Source: Acidobacteriota bacterium (GTDB taxonomy: Bacteria > Acidobacteriota > Blastocatellia > Pyrinomonadales > Pyrinomonadaceae). From it: a DNA stretch of 64,000 nucleotides. Position 1 is the stretch's first letter. The number at the start of each line of letters is the position of its first letter. The stretch covers positions 310,001 to 374,000 of the forward strand of contig JADKEF010000004.1 in the NCBI GenBank assembly GCA_016718135.1, in the 5' to 3' direction. Shown here in pieces: positions 44,176 through 53,539 of this stretch. The translations under genes and the position numbers were made by a program. The notes beneath the pieces were generated by a model. It was not told where the DNA came from. It made no database searches and worked only from the letters and a program-made list of their open reading frames with translations.

Positions 44176-47160
44176 TTAGAAAATGAATCTCGCTCCGAGC
44201 TGGATCTGTCGAGGGCCGCCGAATCGGGCCGTTGATGGTGCACTAGTTGGATCGAGAGCACGAACGTTTGGGAAATAGCCAGTTGGACAGGTGATGTTAA
44301 GCGGGTTTGCCGTGTCAGCAAGTGCCGAGTTTCCGGTGCAGTAGTTACTGATCGAATCGACGCCAAAGCCTTTGTTGGTATTCCTCGTAACATTGAAAAC
44401 TTCAGCCGAAAGGTCGAGCTTCTTGGTCTCGCCGAAGCGGAATGCTTTTAGTAGCCTGATGTCCATGTTAAAGAAGTTAGGCATACGAAACGCGTTTCGT
44501 CCGGACACTACGCCTCCGATTACCACGCGGTCATTTGCGTCGTTAAGGTCTCCGTTGAAATCCTCGCCGTCGGTGATCAACGCCGAGTAGGGAAAGCCGG
44601 TTCTTGCAACAAAGATCGTGCTGACCGAGAATCCACGCCCGATGTCGTAGAGCCCGCTGACATTGAGATTGTGCCTAACATCCTGCTTCGACGGGCCGGC
44701 TTCGGCCTTCAGGTTGAACGGGTTGAGCGTCGGTTCGCGTGAGAAGTTTCGCTCGTTCGAGTCATCGTCCTCATTGTTGGCAAATGTATAATTCGCCTCA
44801 AACTGAAATCGGTTCGCAAAGCGGCGGCGAAGCGAGACGCTGAGAGCGTCGTAGGTCGAGTGCGCCGATGATTCGTTGATCTCGAGCTGCGAGATCGTCG
44901 TATTTGGCCGTGTCGCCGAGAAGACAGGAAATCCGCTCGCCTGGAGTGTCGGCGGGAACAGATTGCGGTCGACGCGGCGTTGCAGGTTATAGGTCGAGTT
45001 GCGCGTGTAGCCTACAGTTAGTACTAGCTGGTTGCCGATCTTCTGCTCCAATGTTGCCGATGTTTGGAAGGAACGTGGATTCTTAAAATTCGGGTCAAAG
45101 CCAAAAACACGCGGCTTAACGATGAAAGCCGCAAGGGCCGGGGTCAGATTTGTGAAACCGTTCGCATATGTGACAAGTGCATTTGGCCCGCGCAGGCGGC
45201 AACCGGCAAGGTTGACGACTAGCGAGTTTCGGCACGCCGCAGTTTCAGCGATCTCTATTTCCTGCGTCGTTAGGCCGTTGTCCGTCGTCACACGCTGGAA
45301 CAGGTTTGCCGGGGTTCGAGCCGCGAAGATACCAGCCGAAAGACGGATGATCGTCTTGCCCTTGCCGCCTACATCGTAGGCAAGGCCGAGCCTCGGCTGC
45401 CATTGATTCAGATCGTTCGGAATGAGAGCGGTTTGCGGAATTGCCGGATTCGGATTGCGCGGCTGCGGATTGAACTGGGCCTCGTACCGGAGTCCTACAT
45501 GGATAAGCAACTCGCTCGAGACCTTGATGCGATCCTGAACAAAGAATGCGTATTCGTGCTGCGTTCCGGTGTAAAGAAGTGCCGATGGATCGACCGTGGC
45601 CAAAGTTTGCCGGAAGCGTCTCGGACGAACGTTAATGTAGTTCTCAAGGCCCGTCGCGATAGTAACACCGCTTACGGTACGGCTTTCAAAATCGTAACGC
45701 GGTTGAGTATTGGACTGACGCTTCTGGGCCACCTGGTTGATATTCGCATCCACGCCAATGCGAAGACGATGGGGGCCGGAATCAAAACTAAGATTATTCG
45801 TTACCTGATATCGCGTCGTCTCGAACAAACGCGGCCGGGCACGATCTCCGCCGAGGGTTCCAAAGCCCGCGACCACGGCCTGGCCGATCGTTGAGTTCGG
45901 TTCCTCGAGCCTGTTATCGGTCGCGTACTGGCCGCGAAATTCATTGATCAGCCTAGGGGAGATAACCGATACCAGCGAGCCTTTCAGTCCGCCGCTCGTG
46001 TTCTTGCGGGTGTAGTTGCTCTCGACGGCGACATCCTGACGCGGGTTCTCGAACGAGAAGTTTTCCCCGCGAAAACGCGTATAGCTGTATTGAAAATTTA
46101 GTGAATTCTTCGGAGTAGGCTGGAAATCGAGCCTTCCAAAGAATGCGGTCGGATTGTTCGTTCCCCGTTGCTCGCCTTCGAGAGCAGCGAGATCCGCAGG
46201 CAGCGGAACGCCGGGAACATCCTGAAAATCTACGACAAAAGGAACTCGAAGATAATTCTGCTCGATGCCGAAGAAAAAGAACGCCCGGTCTCGTATGATC
46301 GGGCCGCCGATCGAACCGCCGAACTGATTCTGTGCGTTGTCAAGGTCTTGCCCAAAAGCGTCGGGCGAGGTCAGATGTCTATTTCGGTTGAAGTAGAAAA
46401 CCTCACCGCGTACTTCGTTCGTACCTGATTTTGTGACCGCATTAACAAAGCCCGCTCCGGTTCGTCCAACCTCTGCTGTCGCGCCTGAACGCACCACCTG
46501 AAACTCGCGGATCGCCGTCTGTGGAAAGAAGAACACCGATTCATTACCGCCACGCTGATTGCCCTGCAGAGCATCATTGAAGTCGGCGCCGTCGATCGCG
46601 ACATTTGAGTTGATCGAACGCTGGCCTGAGATGACCAAACCGCTACGGTCGCCCTCCTGAACGACGCCCGGCGTAAGCTGTACAAACTCGGTAAAGTTGC
46701 GCCCGCGAACCGGCAGATCGGAAACCAGCCGCTGTGAGATCGTCGAACCGGTCGACTCGGTCTCAGCACTGATGACATCTGCGTCGCCGGTTACGTCGAC
46801 CTGCACACTCGCGCCTTGCAAGCCTAGTGTTATCTCGACCGGTGTCGATTCGCCAACGCTGAGCGAGACTGACTTGGATGTTTCCGCGAAACCTGAAGCC
46901 TTCGTTATCACAACATAGTTGCCGACCGGCAGAACACTTGCTGAGAATATACCGTTTGAGTTGGTCGTAACAGTACGTTCAAGATTGGTGTCTTTGTTTT
47001 TAATAACGACTGTCGCTCCTTGGACGACCGCTCCATTTTGGTCCTTAACGACACCCTCGACGGCCGCACTACCCGATTCGGACTGCCCGAAAGCAGCCGT
47101 TGTGAATAAAATGGTAAGTAAAAAGGCAAAGATCGACGTGATGATAACGCGTGGTTTCAT
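44176..47160 (-). CDS. TonB-dependent receptor (Oar-like), intact
   Basis: A 994-residue outer-membrane receptor. ATG 47160 is preceded by AGGAGTG and starts a signal peptide ending in AAFGQ. Residues about 32-115 are the carboxypeptidase-regulatory-like domain (AAVEGVVKDQNGAVVQGATV), then the plug (LPVRGRNFTEFVQLTPGV, NVAIDGADFND) and a barrel that ends in ARFIF. It resembles the neighbouring frameshifted receptor in layout but the barrel differs considerably, so the two may take different ligands. It has its own terminator and no ligand-specific enzyme beside it. Confidence 0.92.
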   Translation of the reverse strand: MKPRVIITSIFAFLLTILFTTAAFGQSESGSAAVEGVVKDQNGAVVQGATVVIKNKDTNLERTVTTNSNGIFSASVLPVGNYVVITKASGFAETSKSVSLSVGESTPVEITLGLQGASVQVDVTGDADVISAETESTGSTISQRLVSDLPVRGRNFTEFVQLTPGVVQEGDRSGLVISGQRSINSNVAIDGADFNDALQGNQRGGNESVFFFPQTAIREFQVVRSGATAEVGRTGAGFVNAVTKSGTNEVRGEVFYFNRNRHLTSPDAFGQDLDNAQNQFGGSIGGPIIRDRAFFFFGIEQNYLRVPFVVDFQDVPGVPLPADLAALEGEQRGTNNPTAFFGRLDFQPTPKNSLNFQYSYTRFRGENFSFENPRQDVAVESNYTRKNTSGGLKGSLVSVISPRLINEFRGQYATDNRLEEPNSTIGQAVVAGFGTLGGDRARPRLFETTRYQVTNNLSFDSGPHRLRIGVDANINQVAQKRQSNTQPRYDFESRTVSGVTIATGLENYINVRPRRFRQTLATVDPSALLYTGTQHEYAFFVQDRIKVSSELLIHVGLRYEAQFNPQPRNPNPAIPQTALIPNDLNQWQPRLGLAYDVGGKGKTIIRLSAGIFAARTPANLFQRVTTDNGLTTQEIEIAETAACRNSLVVNLAGCRLRGPNALVTYANGFTNLTPALAAFIVKPRVFGFDPNFKNPRSFQTSATLEQKIGNQLVLTVGYTRNSTYNLQRRVDRNLFPPTLQASGFPVFSATRPNTTISQLEINESSAHSTYDALSVSLRRRFANRFQFEANYTFANNEDDDSNERNFSREPTLNPFNLKAEAGPSKQDVRHNLNVSGLYDIGRGFSVSTIFVARTGFPYSALITDGEDFNGDLNDANDRVVIGGVVSGRNAFRMPNFFNMDIRLLKAFRFGETKKLDLSAEVFNVTRNTNKGFGVDSISNYCTGNSALADTANPLNITCPTGYFPNVRALDPTSAPSTARFGGPRQIQLGARFIF

Positions 47161-47326
47161 GTTCACTCCTGCTAGGCTGGCCATCGCGGGCCGCACCTCA
47201 AGCGCAATATTATTGATAGTTTCTGGTAGCAACTACCAAAGATATTGCGGAGAAGTTAACGGGAAATGAACGGCGTGTTAAAAGAATGTTAACTCTGAAC
47301 GGGAAGCTGCTGTGGAGTCATCTTTT

Positions 47327-48121
47327 CTAATATTTAGAAAAGCCACTCGTCAGATCGGCGCCAACAATACGTATCTGAGCTGTGTGCGGGGGGCCTTCGT
47401 AGCCTTTCATGGCTTCGATGGCGATGATGGCGACGCGGTTTTCGTATGGGCTTTTGATGGCGCCGATGAGGCCGGCGTCGAGCATGAACCAGTAGTCGTC
47501 CGTGGAGTGGTCTTCGGAGGTAAAGACCGTTTTAGTGCCTAGTTTTGTAGACCGAAGTGAGACGGTGTAGAGATCGACACGAATTTCACCGCCGTCAATG
47601 TTCTGGCCCATCTTCTTAGCTGATCTGGCCGTGTAGCTAGTTCCTCCGGCCGAGAAGGTTTTGTTGAGCATCACGACGCGCGAGGCGACGATGCCGTTCT
47701 CGGCAAGCTTTTCTGAGAAGAGTTTTTGATTCTTCTTCCACAGTTCGCGGATATTTCCCGAACCACGCTGCTTGCCCGTCACCAGATCGTCTTCGTCGCC
47801 CTGATCGTACTTAAATTCCCAAATGATCTTATCGGTACGCATATCCTGTATCGCCAAATACGCGTAATAGCACCCGCACGCCTCATCGACCGGCTCGCTA
47901 TAGTACGCGAACTTGCCGTCCTTTGACCAGCCGATAGGATAGAAAGCCTCAGGGATCAGTGTTGGATAGCTGTTGCTGCGGTCGTAGAACTTAGGGAAGT
48001 TTTGACGGACAAACCTCTCGATCGGCACCTCGCGCGGCTGGGCGTAGGTCTGAGTTAATGCCTGCGTGGCAACCGAAAATATGAGCGTCAGAATGAGGCC
48101 TGTCGTTTTCGCTGTTTTCAT
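47327..48121 (-). CDS. Secreted protein of unknown function
   Basis: A 264-residue exported protein with signal peptide (MKTAKTTGLILTLIFSVATQ). The mature part includes YPIGWSKDGKFAYYSEPVDEACGCYYAYLAI, here split around a CGC pair, a beta-rich repeat pattern reminiscent of propeller-like sensor domains, and EMGQNID-type charged segments near residue 165. I recognise no named family. It lies 50 bases downstream of nothing obvious on its own strand; the AAA+ gene ends 50 bases before its start, so the two may be co-transcribed. Confidence 0.72.
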   Translation of the reverse strand: MKTAKTTGLILTLIFSVATQALTQTYAQPREVPIERFVRQNFPKFYDRSNSYPTLIPEAFYPIGWSKDGKFAYYSEPVDEACGCYYAYLAIQDMRTDKIIWEFKYDQGDEDDLVTGKQRGSGNIRELWKKNQKLFSEKLAENGIVASRVVMLNKTFSAGGTSYTARSAKKMGQNIDGGEIRVDLYTVSLRSTKLGTKTVFTSEDHSTDDYWFMLDAGLIGAIKSPYENRVAIIAIEAMKGYEGPPHTAQIRIVGADLTSGFSKY

Positions 48122-48171
48122 CCTGGTACTTTCACAATGTAACTGCCGCCCGCTAACGCAGGCGGTTCTGA

Positions 48172-48975
48172 CTAAATAATCGTCGTCACGATCTCACGAA
48201 TGCTCCGCTGCAGCTCGCGGTCGTCGGTGATGGGAGAGCAGATGGCGACCTCGGCGGCGGCGATGGGGGAGATGCCTTGAGCGATCATTTGGGCGGCGTA
48301 GATGAGGAGGCGGGTCGAGACGCCTTCTTCGAGGCCGTGGCCGCGAAGGTTGCGGACCTTTTGGCCGATCTTAACGAGGTCGGCGGCGGTTTCGATATCG
48401 ATGCCGCCTTCTTTGGCGACGATCTCGGCCTCGGCCTCCGCGTTCGGATAGTCGAATTCCATCGCGACGAAGCGTTGGCGCGTGGACTGCTTGAGATCTT
48501 TGAGGATCGACTGGTAGCCCGGATTGTACGAGACGACGAGCATGAAATCGTCGGGAGCCTCGATCACGGTGCCGCGTTTTTCGATCGGCAGGCGGCGGCG
48601 GTCGTCGGTGAGCGGGTGGATGATGACGACGGTGTCTTTGCGCGCCTCAACGACCTCGTCGAGATAGCAGATCGCTCCCGCACGGACCGCGGCGGTCAGC
48701 GGGCCGTCGTGCCAGACGGTCTCTTCGCCTTCGAGCAGAAAGCGGCCCACCAGATCGGTTGAGGAAAGGTCTTCGTGACAGGCGACGGTGATGAGCGGGC
48801 GGTTCAGGCGATGGGCCATGTATTCGACAAAGCGCGTCTTGCCGCAGCCCGTTGGCCCCTTGAGCATCGCGGGCAATTTCGCCGCAAACGCCGCTTCGAA
48901 AAGCTCGACTTCTTGTCCGATGGGTAGATAAAACGGTTCGTCTTTAACCTTGTATTTCTCGACTGCTAATTCCAT
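48172..48975 (-). CDS. NorQ/CbbQ-type MoxR-like AAA+ ATPase
   Basis: A 267-residue AAA+ protein of the CbbQ/NirQ/NorQ group. The Walker A is GPTGCGKT (about residues 40-47), Walker B is AICYLDEV, and the sensor regions (VVSYNPGYQ, STRQRF) follow. Members pair with a VWFA-domain partner (CbbO/NorD) to remodel or insert metal into enzymes such as Rubisco or nitric-oxide reductase. No such partner lies beside it; the only VWFA gene nearby (50986-51990) is of another, secreted type. The client is therefore unknown. Confidence 0.9.
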   Translation of the reverse strand: MELAVEKYKVKDEPFYLPIGQEVELFEAAFAAKLPAMLKGPTGCGKTRFVEYMAHRLNRPLITVACHEDLSSTDLVGRFLLEGEETVWHDGPLTAAVRAGAICYLDEVVEARKDTVVIIHPLTDDRRRLPIEKRGTVIEAPDDFMLVVSYNPGYQSILKDLKQSTRQRFVAMEFDYPNAEAEAEIVAKEGGIDIETAADLVKIGQKVRNLRGHGLEEGVSTRLLIYAAQMIAQGISPIAAAEVAICSPITDDRELQRSIREIVTTII

Positions 48976-49032
48976 TTTGAGGGTTAGTTTACCAAATCGC
49001 TTGGCCGCTCACTATTGAGATCGTAAATACAC

Positions 49033-50442
49033 TCATGCCTTGAATTTTCCCCAGTCGCCCCAGATTGCGAAAGTCAGGCCGGCGGACTGGAGATTTACAA
49101 AAAGCGTCTTTCCATCCGGCGAGAACGTCGAGCCTGCAAACTCGCTTCGAGGAAACTGGGTGCTTACGTTCCTAGCAAAGTCAGCCATCTGTCCCTTCGG
49201 CGTAAGTATCCGCACGAAATTCTTTGATTCCATCCCGGGATAATCGCCGTCCTCGCATAGGAAGAGCAGATCGCTCTTTGGCCGCATGCAGATGTTGTCG
49301 GGCATGTAGAGAATTTCTTTGCTTGGCGATTCGAATACCAGAGTGAGATATCCGCGATCACGATCTTTCCGCTCGTAACGCCATATCTGGCCGCCTTTCG
49401 AGTCGCCTCCGCTTGTCGAGGTGAAATAGATCTTGCCGTCGCGATCGGCACAGCAACCTTCGAGTCGGTTAAAGGTCGCACCGCCTTTTGCCTTGCCCTG
49501 TTTAAAGACCGCCAACGGATCGACATCTGCCTCGGCCGGATCAGGATTGTCGATAGTGACCCAATTTGCCTCGAGCCGTGCACCAACCTTCTGGCCGTTC
49601 CTTGTGTCGAGATCCGACTTTCCGGTGACCATCAGCATTTGCAGGGTGCCGCCCTCGGCGAGTCGCTTGCTCTTATTCGGCACGAAGCGATAGAAGCCGC
49701 ACGGATTGTAGTCTTCGGTAAGATAGACAACACCTTTCTTGTCGACGGCGATTGCCTCGTGCGTAAATCGGCCCATCGCTCTTAATGGAACCGGAGCAAC
49801 GGCGCTATTGGCAGCTGCGGGAACCTCGAAGCAATATCCGTGTGGTTTCGGAAAGCCTCCTGTCTTGGTCCCTCGCGAACTCGTCCGCACGGTAGGGCCA
49901 AGCGTGGTCTCCTCGCACGTCACCCAGCTTCCCCACGGCGTCGGACCGCCGGCACAGTTGATCATCGTGCCCGACAGACTGACAAAATCGCGGATGATAG
50001 TTCTCGTTTTTGGGTCGATGACCATCGTCGTTGTACCGCCACCGGCCATTTCGTCATAGTGGTTTACGGTGCCAATACCCGCTCCTTCTTTCGGGACGCT
50101 GCCGTGGCTGACCTCATGATTGCGAACGATCCGCAGCTCATCCTTGACCTTAAAGGTCCACATACCGTCGTGAGCTGCGGGCGTCGGGCGGCCATCTGAC
50201 ATCATGCCCTTAACGCGGCCGATGACGTTGTATTCAAACCCTTTTGGCAGGGAGAGAAAGGTCTCGCCGGTGTTCTTGGCAGCAGTCGGGAATAGATCGC
50301 CAAAGCCGACCGCCCGATATGCGTTCGGCCTCGGATCATCTGCCAATGCCAACGCCCGATTGCCGAGCGACGAACAAGCGAGAGCCAATCCACCCGAAAA
50401 ATATGCTAGATCTCGCAAAAAGCTACGTCTGTCTATTACCAT
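49033..50442 (-). CDS. PhoX-like alkaline phosphatase family protein (DUF839), Tat-exported
   Basis: A 469-residue protein of the PhoX/DUF839 family, which are periplasmic calcium/iron phosphomonoesterases. The start at 50442 (GAGGTAG just upstream) gives a Tat signal with RRSFLRDL. Conserved regions include NHEVSHGSVP, INCAGGPTPWGSWVTCEE and EDYNPCGFYRFVPN, which hold expected metal ligands and a Cys-rich loop. The gene is divergent from a GNAT gene by 63 bases. Phosphatase activity is the family expectation; Pho-box control was not seen. Confidence 0.88.
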   Translation of the reverse strand: MVIDRRSFLRDLAYFSGGLALACSSLGNRALALADDPRPNAYRAVGFGDLFPTAAKNTGETFLSLPKGFEYNVIGRVKGMMSDGRPTPAAHDGMWTFKVKDELRIVRNHEVSHGSVPKEGAGIGTVNHYDEMAGGGTTTMVIDPKTRTIIRDFVSLSGTMINCAGGPTPWGSWVTCEETTLGPTVRTSSRGTKTGGFPKPHGYCFEVPAAANSAVAPVPLRAMGRFTHEAIAVDKKGVVYLTEDYNPCGFYRFVPNKSKRLAEGGTLQMLMVTGKSDLDTRNGQKVGARLEANWVTIDNPDPAEADVDPLAVFKQGKAKGGATFNRLEGCCADRDGKIYFTSTSGGDSKGGQIWRYERKDRDRGYLTLVFESPSKEILYMPDNICMRPKSDLLFLCEDGDYPGMESKNFVRILTPKGQMADFARNVSTQFPRSEFAGSTFSPDGKTLFVNLQSAGLTFAIWGDWGKFKA

Positions 50443-50505
50443 TTCTACCTCGATAGCTCCACGATAACTGGCGCGTGATAAAATTTCAAAAGTAATTCGG
50501 GATCG

Positions 50506-50982
50506 ATGACACAAGACGTTAAAATTGTTCAGGCCGAAAGTGTGTCTCAGATAGACGATGCCCGCACTATCTTTCGCGAATACGAGGCATGGATCGATTT
50601 CGATCTCTGTTTCCAGGGTTTCGAGGCCGAACTTGCCTCTTTACCCGGAAAATACGCTAAGCCAGATGGCCGTTTGCTGCTTGCCTACGTCGACGATCGG
50701 CTCGCTGGCTGCATAGCGATGCGTAAACTCGAAGACGGAATCTGTGAGATGAAACGGCTATTTGTCCGAGACGAGTTTCGCGGTTTACGGATCGGCATCA
50801 ATCTGATCGAACGACTGATCGCTGATGCCCGCGAGATCGGTTATTCAAAAATGCGGCTCGATACCTTTCCGCCCAAAATGAGCAAAGCCGTAAGTCTCTA
50901 TGAGACTCACGGCTTTGTCGAGATACCGCCGTACTACGAAAATCCGCACAGTGACGTCCTTTTTATGGAACTGTCTCTTTAA
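50506..50982 (+). CDS. GNAT-family N-acetyltransferase
   Basis: A 158-residue acetyl-CoA-dependent transferase. The acetyl-CoA loop is in VRDEFRGLRIGINLIERLI (around residue 87) and the preceding strand carries EMKRLF. PKMSKAVSLYETHGFVEI is the usual C-terminal motif. The substrate is unknown. It converges on the VWFA gene with a three-base gap. Confidence 0.88.
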   Translation: MTQDVKIVQAESVSQIDDARTIFREYEAWIDFDLCFQGFEAELASLPGKYAKPDGRLLLAYVDDRLAGCIAMRKLEDGICEMKRLFVRDEFRGLRIGINLIERLIADAREIGYSKMRLDTFPPKMSKAVSLYETHGFVEIPPYYENPHSDVLFMELSL

Positions 50983-50985
50983 ATT

Positions 50986-51990
50986 CTATTGATTTGGCTT
51001 CTGAATTTTCAACGGCGTGCCGAACACAACTTCCTTTCGCGTTCTCACCGAAGTACCTGGAGCCTTCATAAGTAACCTGATTTTCCGGCGTTCCCCTGAC
51101 TTTGGAGGTACCTGAGGATAGTAACCTAGACGATACATTCTTTTCAGGTCGAGGGATATCTGCTGGAAAGCAGGCACTAGCAAACTAACTTCGCCGATTT
51201 CCACAGCCCCACCTCCGGTTTTATCGGCAAGTCCATTCATATACGATTTAACTTCCGCGATCACTTTTTTAAGTTCGTTCGGGGGTAAGCCGAGACTGTT
51301 CCCGTATCGATCGATGTCCTCGACGCTAGGCTTTGTGTACCATCTCTGCGCTTTCGGATATTCTCCAAATCTAACGGTGTAGATTACTGCGTCCGACTCC
51401 TCGGCTTTATTCAAGTTAGACTTTGCAGATACACCCTTCCCATATAGCTCACCATCAGAGAACATTACTATTGCTTTCCGGCCTGGTAGTCTGGCCATGT
51501 AATCGATTGATTTATCGACTGCATTGAAGGTCATTGTCAACCAATCATCATTTGTCTTTTTGAAGAAAATGGTTTGAGTGAAACTGTGCTTTTTTGTGGG
51601 AGGACAGAGAATGTCGAGATGTGCTTTGTCTCGGAAAGTCGCTACAATAATTTGATCTTCAGGAGCGAGAGACTGAACGAATTTGTTCGCCGCAGATGCA
51701 AGTGTAGAAAGATGATCATTCATAGAACCGCTTACATCGATAAGCAGAAGTACCGTGACCGGCACCTCGGCCGTTTCGAAAAACGCTGTTTCCTGCGGCT
51801 TCCCATTTTCTAAAATCTCAAAGTCCGACGCCTTGAGCCCCGATACAAATCGACCGTCCTTATCCGAAACGAACACCGGTAACGTGACTAGATCAGTTTC
51901 GACTTTCACCGTCTCGTCTTGCGCTGGAGTAATCGATGCGGACAATAGCAATAGGATGACCGCTATAATGTTCAACTTTTTATTGATCAT
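50986..51990 (-). CDS. Secreted VWFA-domain protein (Acidobacteria type)
   Basis: A 334-residue exported protein with signal peptide (LNIIAVILLLLSASITPAQ). A small N-terminal beta domain (VFVSDKDGRFVSGLKASDFEIL) leads into a VWFA domain with an intact metal site, DVSGSMN, about residue 90, and a later FSDGELYG. This build is the VWFA-related form widespread in Acidobacteria (TIGR03436-like). The start at 51990 is chosen over an upstream ATG lying inside the cysteine-rich gene. It follows that gene by five bases, so both come from one transcript. Probable role: metal-dependent protein binding outside the cytoplasmic membrane. Confidence 0.88.
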   Translation of the reverse strand: MINKKLNIIAVILLLLSASITPAQDETVKVETDLVTLPVFVSDKDGRFVSGLKASDFEILENGKPQETAFFETAEVPVTVLLLIDVSGSMNDHLSTLASAANKFVQSLAPEDQIIVATFRDKAHLDILCPPTKKHSFTQTIFFKKTNDDWLTMTFNAVDKSIDYMARLPGRKAIVMFSDGELYGKGVSAKSNLNKAEESDAVIYTVRFGEYPKAQRWYTKPSVEDIDRYGNSLGLPPNELKKVIAEVKSYMNGLADKTGGGAVEIGEVSLLVPAFQQISLDLKRMYRLGYYPQVPPKSGERRKIRLLMKAPGTSVRTRKEVVFGTPLKIQKPNQ

Positions 51991-51995
51991 CCGTA

Positions 51996-52445
51996 CTACG
52001 TAGCACAATGCGGTGTGCCACCACCATAGCAATACTTGTTGAAGCAATTTACACAAGTTCCACCTGACCAAGGGCACGTGAGATAGTAACGATTCTGACA
52101 GTTAACCGGATTACCTTGGTAGTCAACATCACAAACGGAGCCATATTGGGTAGTGCAAAACCCAGGCGTAGATTCTTCATTCTCACACCAGACTGCATTT
52201 CCTAAGCAGCTTAGGAACTGACTGTTGCATGAAATTACACAACTTTGACAAACTGACGCGGTTGAGTTTGCATTACAACTTTCCTGACACTCATCGATAC
52301 AAGAACCTTGGTTTGTTTCGCATTCCTGAATGCAAGGTGCTGCGAGACCAGTTCTGGTTTCATCGGAAAGGCCTACAAAATAAATAGACAAACCGATCAA
52401 AAAAATAGCGAACCATTTCCTAACAATTGATACCGAAAACTTCAT
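51996..52445 (-). CDS. Cysteine-rich secreted protein of unknown function
   Basis: A 149-residue protein preceded by a strong AGGAGG. Residues 1-36 are an export signal; the mature part of about 113 residues holds 18 cysteines, many in CxxxC steps (CIQEC, CIDECQESC, CVISC) that suggest a helical hairpin array, followed by a Tyr/Gly/Cys-rich end (YYLTCPWSGGTCVNC). An even cysteine number fits a fully disulfide-bonded exported protein. I recognise no named family. The gene lies between a membrane-anchored thioredoxin-like gene (28 bases upstream) and a VWFA gene (five bases downstream), so these may handle its folding and binding. The region is visibly richer in A+T than its surroundings. Confidence 0.8.
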   Translation of the reverse strand: MKFSVSIVRKWFAIFLIGLSIYFVGLSDETRTGLAAPCIQECETNQGSCIDECQESCNANSTASVCQSCVISCNSQFLSCLGNAVWCENEESTPGFCTTQYGSVCDVDYQGNPVNCQNRYYLTCPWSGGTCVNCFNKYCYGGGTPHCAT

Positions 52446-52473
52446 GGTTACTCCTCCTACTCAACGTAATAAT

Positions 52474-53004
52474 CTAACCGCTAACATTGGGTGTATCGAA
52501 CACCTTACTCATCACCTCACGCTCAACTTCAACAGACAATTTCCCTTTCCATACCTCAAGTACAAGTCCGTGTCGATCAACCAGCAATAGGGTCGGAGTC
52601 GCTCGTATATTGATCTGTTCAGGATTAATCTGAGCGACTTCATCAACCGTAATATTTTGCTCAAGCAAATATTTCTGGGTCTCTTGTTTTGGCTGAATAA
52701 ATAAGGCGACGAGACGCACATCCTTCCCAACCCGGTACGCAGATAGTTTTTGGTAAAACGGAATGCTCTCCGCACAGTATTTACAAGCGGTTGAGAGAAT
52801 CATAACTAGATTCCTGTCGCTACCGCTCCAAATAACATCTCCATTCGGAATTACCGCTCCTGACCTGATTCCCTCAACTCTCTCCGGTGCGTTCGACACA
52901 GGAGTGGAGAAATATTTGACGCCAACGAGTCCAAGAAAGACCATCGCAATGACGATAATCGCAACATTTGATCCGATTTCCAACGATTTCTTCAGTCTAT
53001 CCAT
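52474..53004 (-). CDS. Membrane-anchored thioredoxin-fold protein
   Basis: A 176-residue protein with an N-terminal membrane anchor (IIVIAMVFLGLVGV, about 17-29) and a periplasmic thioredoxin-like domain. The redox motif is CKYC (Cys74, Cys77) and the cis-proline loop is ATPTLLLVD near residue 135. TlpA/ResA-like in layout. With the cysteine-rich gene directly downstream (28 bases), its plausible substrate is that protein, either reducing or isomerising its disulfides; this is inference from position. Confidence 0.87.
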   Translation of the reverse strand: MDRLKKSLEIGSNVAIIVIAMVFLGLVGVKYFSTPVSNAPERVEGIRSGAVIPNGDVIWSGSDRNLVMILSTACKYCAESIPFYQKLSAYRVGKDVRLVALFIQPKQETQKYLLEQNITVDEVAQINPEQINIRATPTLLLVDRHGLVLEVWKGKLSVEVEREVMSKVFDTPNVSG

Positions 53005-53127
53005 AAGACGAGATGGCCCTTTGATTCCCAGAGCTTGTGATGATTTTTCGAATCTATTTTTGGTTGGTTCGCTTAAGAAGTCAACAGCTATTTTCGAGCA
53101 AAAACGGTTGTCTTTTTGCCAAAACTG

Positions 53128-53490
53128 CTATTTATTGTCTTGGAGGTCGTTTGATTGAAATATGTTGTCTTGTTGGCGGCGAAAAACTCTGGGGGACATG
53201 CCATACTTTGACCTAAATCCCCGGCAAAGACGACTAGCATCGCCAAAACCAAGGATAACTGCTATTTCTTGAATGTGCAGAAAACAGGTCGGATCGGCTA
53301 GTAGTTGGTGAGCTTTCTCAAGCCGAAGCCTATTTACAAAAGCCATCAGACTTCCGCCCGTCTCAGACTTGAACAAATGTTGTAGGCGGGATGGAGACAT
53401 TTCAGTCATCAACGCGATCCGCTCTACAGACCAATTTCGTCCCAAATCTTGGGAAACCACTCTTTGAATATGGAAGATTCGTCTGTCCAT
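53128..53490 (-). CDS. Short AraC-type transcriptional regulator
   Basis: A 120-residue protein consisting only of the AraC DNA-binding domain: first helix-turn-helix WSVERIALMTEMSPSRLQHLF, abbreviated here at its ends, and second IQEIAVILGFGDASRLCRGFR, ending KYGMSPRVFRRQQ. No ligand-binding domain is present, as in SoxS/MarA. The start at 53490 gives the normal size; the extension to 53553 reads poorly. It is 123 bases upstream of the thioredoxin-like gene on the same strand and probably controls that locus. A run of eight G lies 42 bases before the start. Confidence 0.88.
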   Translation of the reverse strand: MDRRIFHIQRVVSQDLGRNWSVERIALMTEMSPSRLQHLFKSETGGSLMAFVNRLRLEKAHQLLADPTCFLHIQEIAVILGFGDASRLCRGFRSKYGMSPRVFRRQQDNIFQSNDLQDNK

Positions 53491-53531
53491 GCGGAAGAGA
53501 TTTCGCGACAGAAATTTTTTCCAGCATAATA

Positions 53532-53539
53532 CCCCCCCC
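53532..53539. repeat. Homopolymer of eight C (G on the minus strand) upstream of the AraC-type gene
   Basis: An uninterrupted eight-base run in the leader of the regulator gene. Runs of this length are slippage-prone and in other bacteria vary expression; here that is only a possibility. Confidence 0.7.

Noticed and set aside
48131..48165. GC-rich hairpin between the AAA+ gene and the secreted-protein gene
   Set aside because: Only about five good pairs and no T-run on either strand.
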